Part shown: positions 35,076 through 41,213 of the stretch, one piece after another
How positions within the stretch are numbered: the stretch's first letter is position 1
Layout of the letters: every line of letters begins with the position of its first letter
Assembly: GCA_020726085.1 (NCBI GenBank)
Contig: DYTG01000003.1
Location: forward strand, 1 to 41,213
Source: Sulfurovum sp.
GTDB taxonomy: Bacteria; Campylobacterota; Campylobacteria; Campylobacterales; Sulfurovaceae
Reading direction: 5' to 3'
Length of the DNA: 41,213 nucleotides
Translations under genes and position numbers: made by a program
Notes under the pieces: model-generated
The model's database searches: none
Seen by the model: only the letters and a program-made list of their open reading frames with translations
What the model was told of the DNA's origin: nothing

Positions 35076-35458
35076 GACTCTTCTCCTAATTCATTCATTT
35101 TGTCTATATCCAAATTGCCCGTGAGCTTGAAGTAATTGACAACAAAGGAGAGCGAGAGTGCCAAGACCGCAATGGCGATAACGATGGTTGTAAGTATCAT
35201 CGCTTGAGGTACGGGATCTACCATATTTACGCCAAACTCTGTCACCTTTTCCGTCACAATAGGGGCATCTTTGCCAACCTCAAAGTGCATACCTATGAAG
35301 TACAAAAAGAGGCTTGCTTCAGCGATAGATAGAGAGAGAAATATTTTGAAGAGATTTTTTTTGCTCATTGCACCAATCAAACCAATAGCCAAAAGCAAAA
35401 ATGCACCGATGGTAATAACTCCATGCAAAAAAGGTGTTTGGTTGAAACTATCTAGCAT
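35072..35458 (-). CDS. mbxG: MrpC/MnhC-like (NuoK-like) subunit
   Basis: A 128-residue small membrane protein with three helices and the signature D-P-V-P-Q-A-M-I-L-T-T-I-V-I (about residues 81-94). It is the MrpC/MbxG subunit, equivalent to NuoK, and takes part in the ion path next to H. Overlaps H by 4 nt and the MrpB-like gene by 11 nt. Confidence 0.92.
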   Translation of the reverse strand: MLDSFNQTPFLHGVITIGAFLLLAIGLIGAMSKKNLFKIFLSLSIAEASLFLYFIGMHFEVGKDAPIVTEKVTEFGVNMVDPVPQAMILTTIVIAIAVLALSLSFVVNYFKLTGNLDIDKMNELGEES

Positions 35459-36155
35459 CTTTTATCCTTATGAAATACTCAACGAGGGTACTGATCTCAG
35501 CAGAGACTTTGAGTCCTACAAATATATAGATGAGCGGTATCACGCCCCCACTCCACAGTTTGCCCAGAGTGCCTAGTGGCAAGAAATTACCCAAGAATCT
35601 ATCGACAAGCAAAAGACCCAAGATACCAACGAGGACAAAACCAGCACCACTGAGTGCCTCTACGAGAGTAGTAATTTTGTGGTTTAATTTCAACTCATTG
35701 TTTTTGGCTAAAAACATCAGCAAAAAAGCACTTGCAATAACCACGCCCCCTTGAAATCCGCCCCCAGGCGAGAGGTGACCGTGAATGATGATGTAAAATC
35801 CAAAGAGGATAATCAGTGGAAAGAGTATATCCGCTCCTATTTTGAGGAGGGCATTGTCATAACTAAAGATATTTTCTTTCTCTTGAAGTCTCTCTATCCC
35901 CAAACCAATCCCGAAAATAGACAAAAAGAGTATCGTAACCTCCCCTAGTGTATCAAGCCCTCTAAAGTAGGTGACTACCGAGGTGACGGCATTGGCACTT
36001 TGGGTAGTGGTTTGATTGATAGCCAAAAGCTCACTACCCAGTGAACCAGAGAGGGGTTGAAAGCTCAGCAATATACCCAAGAGCAAAATAGTCATGATGG
36101 ATACGAGCAGTGAAACCACGATGGTTTGTACTCTAATTTCTCTTTTTGGATTCAT
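35448..36155 (-). CDS. mbxF: MbxF-like subunit: MrpA C-terminal (E) and MrpB (F) segments fused
   Basis: A 235-residue membrane protein. The N-terminal part (about 1-95) has F-R-G-L-D-T-L-G-E-V, the MbhE or MrpA C-terminal motif. The rest (about 100-235) has H-L-S-P-G-G-G-F-Q-G-G, the MrpB/MbhF motif. In MBH these are separate genes (E and F); the single fused form matches Mbx, where no separate E gene exists. Confidence 0.9.
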   Translation of the reverse strand: MNPKREIRVQTIVVSLLVSIMTILLLGILLSFQPLSGSLGSELLAINQTTTQSANAVTSVVTYFRGLDTLGEVTILFLSIFGIGLGIERLQEKENIFSYDNALLKIGADILFPLIILFGFYIIIHGHLSPGGGFQGGVVIASAFLLMFLAKNNELKLNHKITTLVEALSGAGFVLVGILGLLLVDRFLGNFLPLGTLGKLWSGGVIPLIYIFVGLKVSAEISTLVEYFIRIKDAR

Positions 36156-36400
36156 GCGTTGCGCCCCTTTTTACTAATCTGTAGGAGTGTTACTAGCAAG
36201 ACAACACCACTCGTCCCTGCACCTATCACCGCTTCCGTTAGAGCTACATCGGGTGCGCTAAAGAGGACAAACAAGACAGCACTGCCCAAACCAAACCCCA
36301 TAAATAAAATCACACTATGAGCCAAATCGTTGTTGGATATGATAAAAATAGCCAAGAGAATAAGCATTGCAAAAATGCAAAGTACAATAAATCCTATCAT
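36152..36400 (-). CDS. mbxD: MbxD-like subunit (MrpA C-terminal, DUF4040)
   Basis: An 82-residue protein with three membrane helices and the motif S-A-P-D-V-A-L-T-E-A-V-I-G-A-G (about residues 48-62), typical of the DUF4040 segment of MrpA that corresponds to NuoJ. It overlaps its neighbours by 4 nt on each side. Confidence 0.9.
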   Translation of the reverse strand: MIGFIVLCIFAMLILLAIFIISNNDLAHSVILFMGFGLGSAVLFVLFSAPDVALTEAVIGAGTSGVVLLVTLLQISKKGRNA

Positions 36401-36711
36401 TTTTGCTCTCCCAAATCATCTATTCCACTCTTGTTTAAAAAGCCATTTTTGAGATAGCTACTACGAGCCAAGATTGACGATGAGAGCGGGTTAGTGAGGA
36501 GTATAAAAAGCCCCAAAAGCGAGAGTTTAAACCAAAGCGATGGGTCTAAAAATATCGCTCCTAGTATCACAAGCAGACTGCCCAAGGTAGAGGCTTTCGT
36601 GCCTGCGTGCATACGGGTGATGGTATCGGGCATACGCAACAGCCCAATCGCACTGATTATCAAGAGCAGTGCACCCAAAAATATAATAAAAAATCCAATA
36701 CCATCAAGCAT
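36397..36711 (-). CDS. mbxC: MrpG/MnhG-like subunit
   Basis: A 104-residue three-helix protein of the MrpG family, with G-L-L-R-M-P-D and the conserved M-H-A-G-T-K-A-S-T-L-G (about 34-44). Small membrane subunit of the Na+/H+ antiporter module. Overlaps MrpF by 8 nt. Confidence 0.92.
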   Translation of the reverse strand: MLDGIGFFIIFLGALLLIISAIGLLRMPDTITRMHAGTKASTLGSLLVILGAIFLDPSLWFKLSLLGLFILLTNPLSSSILARSSYLKNGFLNKSGIDDLGEQK

Positions 36712-36961
36712 CGTCGTTCCTTATTGCATTGAATCGTGCAAAAACAATCGTCCCAACGAAGCCTATGAGAGCAAAAACAAAAGCTATATCCAAATAGATG
36801 CTATCTTTGATGGTCACAGATATAACCACTAAGAGTGATACTGTGATAATCCCCATTGTATCAAACGCCACAACTCTATCGGTAAGATGAGGTCCTATAA
36901 GAAAGCGAATAAACGAGAGGAGTATTGCAAAAAGAGTCATAATAATGAGAAATAGAGCCAT
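36704..36961 (-). CDS. mbxB: MrpF/MnhF-like subunit, first gene of the operon
   Basis: An 85-residue three-helix protein of the MrpF family, with the conserved G-P-H-L-T-D-R-V-V-A-F-D (about residues 23-34). As first gene it should follow the operon promoter in 36962-37040. Start ATG at 36961 with AAGG upstream. Confidence 0.9.
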   Translation of the reverse strand: MALFLIIMTLFAILLSFIRFLIGPHLTDRVVAFDTMGIITVSLLVVISVTIKDSIYLDIAFVFALIGFVGTIVFARFNAIRNDDA

Positions 36962-37001
36962 ATAGATAACCTTGCTTTAGTATTGTATATTTTGACTTTA
37001 G

Positions 37002-37032
37002 ATTATAGTAAAAATATATATCATTATAGTAA
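37002..37032 (-). promoter_or_regulatory. Duplicated -10-like repeats upstream of the mbx-like operon
   Basis: TTACTATAAT (minus strand) occurs twice, at 37011-37002 and 37032-37023, 21 bp apart, two helical turns. Each contains a perfect TATAAT pointing at the operon, with leaders of roughly 35 and 55 nt. They may be tandem promoters or repeated regulator half-sites. They sit in the 242-nt divergent region that also serves the GH57 gene at 37204. Confidence 0.4.
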
Positions 37033-37164
37033 CAAATATTAGACAAAATTTGGCTTTAAATGCAAAAGCAAATTACAATGAAGTGGAATAGTTATTCGTT
37101 ACGAAACAAGAAATATATTTAAAAAATAGAAACAATTGTCATAATAAATAGGATAGAGTTATGC

Positions 37165-37196
37165 TATACTCTTTGGAGAAGATTTATATTTTGGAG
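37165..37196 (+). promoter_or_regulatory. Promoter -10 and ribosome binding site of the GH57 glucanotransferase
   Basis: TATACT at 37165-37170 lies 34 nt before the ATG, and TTGGAG at 37191-37196 is a suitable ribosome binding site. TTGTCA at 37136-37141 is 23 nt away from the -10, too far for a normal -35. Confidence 0.4.
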
Positions 37197-37203
37197 TTAT
37201 TAG

Positions 37204-39204
37204 ATGAAAACATCCCTACTTTTTGGTATCCATTGCCATCAGCCTATTGATAATTTTGACCATGTTGTTTACGAGATCATCGAAAAATCTTACAAACCCT
37301 TTTTTCAGGTTTTGGAAGGATTTCCTGAGTTTAAATGCTCGATACATTTTAGCGGTTGGATATTGGAGTTTGTTTACAAAAACGACCCTGAACTTTTTGC
37401 TTTGATGCAACGACTCTCGCCTCAATTGGAGTTTTTTACAGGCGGTTACTACGAACCCATTTTGGCATCGATTTCAAGTAAAGATAGAGTAGCTCAAATC
37501 GATAAACTCTCACGCTTTATCATCAAGCACTTCAACCAAACACCCAGAGGGCTTTGGCTTACCGAACGTATTTGGGACGATTCCATTATCGATGATTTGG
37601 TAAAATGCAACATTGAATATGTCATTGTTGATGATTACCACTTGATAGCCTCAGGACACAATCCCAAAGATTTGCAAGGCTATTTTATGACCGAAAACAG
37701 CAACAACTCTATCGCACTTTTTCCTATCAACAAAGAGCTACGTTACGCTATTCCCTTTGTATCTATCGACAAAACGATGCAAAAACTTCACGACTTTAGA
37801 GAGTTTGAGGGCAAAAATGCCGCTATTATCTTTGATGATGGAGAGAAGTTTGGTGTTTGGCCAAAAACCTACAAAAGAGTCTATGAAGATGGGTGGCTGA
37901 AGCAGTTTTTTACCCAAACTCTTAGTGATGAATCGATTGAGGTCATGACCTATCAAGAGTACTACACCCAAAATCACGCTTTGGGACTGGTCTATTTGCC
38001 TACGGTTTCCTATCATGAGATGGGAGAGTGGTCGGTGTTGCGTAATATTAGCAGCAATTATCACAAATTGCTTGAACAAGTCGGCGAGGATGAGTATCTC
38101 GTGCGTGGGGGTATTTGGAAGAACTTCTTTTTGAAATACAGCGAAAGCAACTGGATACACAAACGCTCCCTAGAACTCTCCAAAGAACGCATCAAAGGTA
38201 AAAAATACAAAAAGGCTCTCTTTAAAACCCAGTGCAACGATGTATTGTGGCACGGAGTCTTTGGAGGTATCTATCTGCCCAATCTACGAGACAATGCCTA
38301 TCGTTACATTATCGAGTGCGAAAACCTCAAAGAGATTAAAAACGAATGCGTTGTCTATGATATTGATATGGATTCCTATTTGGAGTACAAGTTTTATACT
38401 TCCAAGCTGCTCACCATCATCAAACCTAGCCACGGGGGACAAATCGTCGAGCTTGATATACGCAAAGAGTGCTTTAACCTCCAAAATACCCTCACACGCT
38501 ACCATGAAGCCTATCACGATAAAATCCAGAAAACAGATAAAGTAGAGATTAAAGAGCTTGAAGATGAGACAACAACCATTCACCACAATCTTCTCACTAC
38601 GACAGAGGATATTGAACACATTGAGGATTGGTACCTCAAAAAATCCTCTATTGACCATATCGTTGCCGATACCTTGAGCCTTGAAAGCTTTAGGATGTGC
38701 AGCTTTAAAGAGTACGGCGATTTTGCCAATCAAGCCTATTGCGTGATCGATTCAACCCAAGAGAGTCTATCACTTGAACGGCAAGGCGGTATCTATGCAC
38801 AGCAAAAATACGATACAATGCTTACCAAAAATTTTGAGTTTAAAAACGGCAAAATTGCAACCCAGGTCACCCTTGACAGTACTTTTGAAACGCCTTGTTA
38901 TTATGTAAGTGAATGGAATTTGCATTTTGCTGATTATAAACGTGTCACTTTCAATGGTGAGAGCTTAGGAGACTCAAAAGAGCTACAAGACTCAATACTT
39001 ACTATCAAAGACCAGCTTTTAAATAAAACCTTTATTTTTAGATTGGACGAAATAGGCACGATTTACCTCTATCCCACCAAAAGCATTAGCCAAAGCGAAT
39101 CGGGGATAGACTACACCATTCAAGGCGTTACGATTGGCTTTGTCAAGCCTTTTGCAAAAACGCTCACCATGGAGTATAGCTTCGAGACGGTTGAGTTGGG
39201 GTAA
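37204..39204 (+). CDS. GH57 4-alpha-glucanotransferase (amylomaltase-like)
   Basis: A 666-residue GH57 protein with the layout of Thermococcus litoralis 4-alpha-glucanotransferase: N-terminal barrel with H-C-H-Q-P (10-14), nucleophile Glu121 in W-L-T-E-R-I-W (Glu123 in the Thermococcus enzyme), acid in F-D-D-G-E-K-F-G (210-217; Asp214 there), then DUF1925 and DUF1926-type C-terminal beta domains. It should rearrange alpha-1,4 glucan chains in the cytoplasm; no signal peptide is present. It is transcribed away from the mbx-like operon and shares its upstream region, so joint regulation with the two minus-strand operons is possible. Confidence 0.92.
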   Translation: MKTSLLFGIHCHQPIDNFDHVVYEIIEKSYKPFFQVLEGFPEFKCSIHFSGWILEFVYKNDPELFALMQRLSPQLEFFTGGYYEPILASISSKDRVAQIDKLSRFIIKHFNQTPRGLWLTERIWDDSIIDDLVKCNIEYVIVDDYHLIASGHNPKDLQGYFMTENSNNSIALFPINKELRYAIPFVSIDKTMQKLHDFREFEGKNAAIIFDDGEKFGVWPKTYKRVYEDGWLKQFFTQTLSDESIEVMTYQEYYTQNHALGLVYLPTVSYHEMGEWSVLRNISSNYHKLLEQVGEDEYLVRGGIWKNFFLKYSESNWIHKRSLELSKERIKGKKYKKALFKTQCNDVLWHGVFGGIYLPNLRDNAYRYIIECENLKEIKNECVVYDIDMDSYLEYKFYTSKLLTIIKPSHGGQIVELDIRKECFNLQNTLTRYHEAYHDKIQKTDKVEIKELEDETTTIHHNLLTTTEDIEHIEDWYLKKSSIDHIVADTLSLESFRMCSFKEYGDFANQAYCVIDSTQESLSLERQGGIYAQQKYDTMLTKNFEFKNGKIATQVTLDSTFETPCYYVSEWNLHFADYKRVTFNGESLGDSKELQDSILTIKDQLLNKTFIFRLDEIGTIYLYPTKSISQSESGIDYTIQGVTIGFVKPFAKTLTMEYSFETVELG

Positions 39205-39213
39205 AAACCCTAA

Positions 39214-39762
39214 CTATCGTCGAAATTTTTTGAATACTTGAGCAAAATCAAGCGATAGTTCGCACTCAATATCTTCAAAATCGAGTTTTTCATTGCTAAA
39301 ATCACCCACTTTAGTATATTTATCCTCCCTCATTTTATAAACCTTAGCTACCAAATCTTCAGGATAGACCAAAATATAATACTCTACTTTTTGGGCTTCA
39401 TAGATAGCAAATTTAATCGTTTCATCTTTTTTGAGCGTTGAGGGACTCAATACCTCAATAATGACTTTGGGGGCTTTGGTAAGGTATTTTTCATGCTCCT
39501 CGTGACATACTACAACAATATCGGGTCGCACAACCGTATCGTTTGCAATTTTCCAATCGTTTTCATAGGAGATTTCACACCTTAAACACTCCTCCTCGTT
39601 AAAGTTGCTTTTGGGATGAAAAATTATTTGCGTTGCGATATTTTGATGCACACGCAATGGAGCAGGAGCCATCGAGACCGCAATACCCCCAATAAGCTCC
39701 CAATCTCCCTTTCATAAGCAATAATCATCATAGCTATAGCGTAAAAGTTCAAGATTGGGCAC
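39214..39762 (-). pseudogene. Uma2-family (DUF820) gene with in-frame TGA at codon 17
   Basis: Reading from a GTG at 39762-39760 with GGAG upstream, the frame gives a full Uma2 protein of 182 codons, but codon 17 is TGA (39714-39712). The surrounding residues are Y-D-D-Y-C-L-stop-K-G-D-W-E-L-I, and the family often has Trp at the stop, so TGG to TGA explains it. Translation could restart at ATG 39672, giving 152 residues that keep the core: R-P-D-I-V-V-V, a P-K-V-I-I-E-V-L-S-P-S-T stretch and Y-Y-I-L-V-Y-P of the PD-(D/E)xK-like fold. Function of Uma2 proteins is poorly known (putative nucleases). Confidence 0.75.
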
Positions 39763-39829
39763 GGCAATCTCCTTTTTTGTCTATTATAGCATAAATCATT
39801 TTTTAATTTCGAGAAGCTATAATGGCATC

Positions 39830-40618
39830 ATGAAAAAGAGCAGCAACCCACCCTACAATCCCACTTTGCGTCCTCAAAAAGAGAGAGTCACAACCCATGA
39901 CGAGAGTTATACGCTCTATTCGTATGAGTTCAAAGAGCATTATCACTCTACCCACGATGGGGCGTTAAGTGAGTCGCTTCACAAACATATTATCCCCGCT
40001 TTTGCGTTGAATGCTCACAAAAAACATCTGCGTATTTTGGATGTCTGCTTTGGGTTGGGGTACAATACATTGACGACGCTTTACTATATCCAAAAGCATC
40101 AATTGGATCTTAGTGTTGAGATTGTTTCGCCCGAATTTGACCTAGAACTCATCGGCTCACTCAAAGATTTTCACTACCCCAAAGAGTTTGAAAACCTCAA
40201 AGAGATTATTATCACGCTCTCCAAAGAGCTAACGTACCATAATCCAAGAGTAGATATTAAAATTCTACTAGGTGATGCACGTGAGAGTATTCCCAAACTT
40301 ACCCAAAAATTTGACATTGTCTATCAAGATGCTTTCTCTCCCAAAACCAACCCTTTGTTGTGGACGTGTGAGTATTTTGCCGATATTGCTAGGCTTTTGG
40401 CCAATGATGGTATCCTCACGACCTATTCGACGGCGATTGCAACCCGTTTGGCACTCTTTGAAAACGGTTTTATCCTCTATTTGCTCCAAAACGATGCCGT
40501 TCGCAACGCCACTATCGCCTCGCTCAATCCGCTACACACTATCAAAAAAATCGACATGAGACACAAAATCGCCACCAACCCAAACGCAAAGCCCCTAAGC
40601 GATAAAGATTACCTATAA
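39830..40618 (+). CDS. mnmC: MnmC-like tRNA 5-methylaminomethyl-2-thiouridine methyltransferase
   Basis: A 262-residue SAM-dependent methyltransferase of the MnmC N-domain family (Methyltransf_30), which adds the last methyl group of mnm5s2U34 in tRNA. Motifs: S-Y-T-L-Y-S near the N-terminus, the SAM loop L-D-V-C-F-G-L-G-Y-N-T (about 73-83), and Y-Q-D-A-F-S-P-K (about 165-172). The FAD-oxidase half of E. coli MnmC is absent, as in other single-domain forms. The ATG at 39830 is chosen over 39755 because the upstream extension is not conserved-looking and crosses the start of the opposite Uma2 gene. Confidence 0.85.
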   Translation: MKKSSNPPYNPTLRPQKERVTTHDESYTLYSYEFKEHYHSTHDGALSESLHKHIIPAFALNAHKKHLRILDVCFGLGYNTLTTLYYIQKHQLDLSVEIVSPEFDLELIGSLKDFHYPKEFENLKEIIITLSKELTYHNPRVDIKILLGDARESIPKLTQKFDIVYQDAFSPKTNPLLWTCEYFADIARLLANDGILTTYSTAIATRLALFENGFILYLLQNDAVRNATIASLNPLHTIKKIDMRHKIATNPNAKPLSDKDYL

Positions 40619-40626
40619 TCAATATT

Positions 40627-40710
40627 GTTACCATTTTGTTTCCAATAAGTAACCCTACTGTAACTTTTTACTGCTAATCTTGCAGTGTAAAAATCTATAA
40701 GTGTAGATTT
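40627..40710 (+). promoter_or_regulatory. Repeated GTTAC/GTAAC half-sites and inverted repeat before the lipoprotein gene
   Basis: GTTAC (40627-40631), GTAAC (40649-40653) and GTAAC (40660-40664) are spaced 22 and 11 bp, i.e. on one helix face. Further on, AAATCTA (40691-40697) and TAGATTT (40704-40710) form a 7-bp inverted repeat. TTGCAG (40680-40685) with TAGATT (40704-40709) is a weak promoter candidate with an 18-nt spacer. Confidence 0.3.
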
Positions 40711-40737
40711 AAAATTTTTAATTAAGGAATTGACACA

Positions 40738-41213
40738 ATGAAATACTCAGTAGCATTACTTTCGGCTTTATCGGCTCTTACAATCACATCATGCGGAGGC
40801 GGAGGCGGTTCATCTACAACAACACCAGAGACTCCAAATAACCAACCCTACACAGGTTATTTTGTAGATGAGGCAGTAAAAGGTGCCACCTACATTTGTG
40901 GCGACAAAACAGGAACTACAGATGCGGAAGGGAAATTTGAATGTCCTACACAAGAAGTAACCTTCAAAATCGGTCAAACGGTTCTAGGGACTATCAAAAG
41001 TATTCCAGAAGACGGCAATGTCTTTCCACAAGATATTGTAGGTGTTGATAGAAACGATACAAGCCATCCACAAGTAAAAAATATGGCTATTTTAATGCAA
41101 TCACTTGATAGCGATCAAAATCCTAGTAACGGTATTCAGCTTTCAGAAGATGTTACTGCGAAAATTGTAGAGCAAATTGACCTTTCTAGTATTATTTCTG
41201 CAATCGAAGCAAA
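40738..41213 (+). CDS. Surface lipoprotein, partial (runs off right edge)
   Basis: The frame is open from ATG 40738 to the window end (158 codons). It has a signal peptide ending in a lipobox T-I-T-S-C (Cys19), followed by a Gly/Ser/Thr-rich linker. The next part, G-Y-F-V-D-E-A-V-K-G-A-T-Y, then a Cys, T-D-A-E-G-K-F-E-C and V-T-F-K-I-G, is an N-terminal module common in long secreted lipoproteins of marine and Campylobacterota bacteria. AAGGA precedes the start at good spacing. Function is unknown; likely an outer-surface protein with more domains beyond the window. Confidence 0.8.
   Translation, partial: MKYSVALLSALSALTITSCGGGGGSSTTTPETPNNQPYTGYFVDEAVKGATYICGDKTGTTDAEGKFECPTQEVTFKIGQTVLGTIKSIPEDGNVFPQDIVGVDRNDTSHPQVKNMAILMQSLDSDQNPSNGIQLSEDVTAKIVEQIDLSSIISAIEA

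Noticed and set aside
28078-36961. Reading the cluster as respiratory complex I
   Set aside because: There is no NuoE, F, G, A or N set, the pump arm is built of Mrp-type subunits, and the large subunit has hydrogenase-like Cys that NuoD lacks.
39712-39714. TGA as a recoded Trp or selenocysteine codon
   Set aside because: Other genes use TGA as a stop (for example at 28078-28080), no selenocysteine insertion element is evident, and another damaged gene has TAA instead.
1-41213. CRISPR arrays, tRNA or rRNA genes, insertion sequences
   Set aside because: No regularly spaced repeats, cloverleaf-like sequences or transposase genes were recognised on reading both strands.

Overview
The window reads as chromosome of a sulfur- or hydrogen-oxidising type Campylobacterota (Epsilonproteobacteria). 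The signs are a petABC-type cytochrome bc1 with a di-heme c-type subunit, the short HisG, a coaX-hisG pair, an MnmC-like methyltransferase and moderately low G+C. Species cannot be fixed from this stretch.

Layout. 1-2280: a lipoprotein gene running off the left edge, a PHP-type histidinol phosphatase, a small membrane protein and a decayed ORF. 2355-5051: petABC (Rieske, cytochrome b, di-heme cytochrome c). 5103-9502: housekeeping and small genes (NAD(P)HX repair, a MntA/HepT pair whose hepT has an in-frame stop, a small cytochrome c, queD, coaX, hisG). 9529-27844: a tightly packed 13-gene minus-strand operon for glycogen/alpha-glucan and upper glycolysis. In transcription order it is pgi, pfkA, a pyruvate-kinase-like gene, an NDP-sugar pyrophosphorylase/mutase-like fusion, a GH57 amylase-like gene, a galT-like gene, glgA, a ROK glucokinase, a glgP-like gene, mgtE, pgm, DUF4912 and a GH57 branching enzyme. 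28078-36961: a second 13-gene minus-strand operon for a membrane-bound complex that combines Mrp antiporter modules with complex-I/group-4-hydrogenase modules. 37204-39204: a divergent GH57 4-alpha-glucanotransferase. 39214-41213: an Uma2-family gene with an in-frame stop, an mnmC-like gene and the start of a second lipoprotein gene.

The most interesting system is the 28-37 kb complex. Its gene content and order (F, G, D, E/F, C, two different D-type pump subunits, then NuoH, B, C, D and I-like subunits) match the archaeal Mbx/MBS sulfane-sulfur reductase rather than complex I or an H2-evolving hydrogenase. The catalytic subunits agree: the NiFe ligand set is incomplete and the proximal-cluster subunit has lost one canonical cysteine. 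It lies next to a complete upper glycolysis with ATP-type phosphofructokinase, an enzyme Campylobacterota often lack. This suggests that stored glucan is oxidised and electrons, probably as reduced ferredoxin, are passed to a polysulfide-reducing ion pump, as in Pyrococcus. That link is inference.

Several enzymes are atypical: the glycogen phosphorylase homologue has Ser where the PLP-binding Lys belongs, the pyruvate-kinase-like protein appears to lack a block of the barrel, and the mutase domain of the fusion lacks its phosphoserine motif. Three further loci (hepT, uma2, 1812-2226) carry single disabling changes, so sequencing or assembly error must be weighed against real decay.
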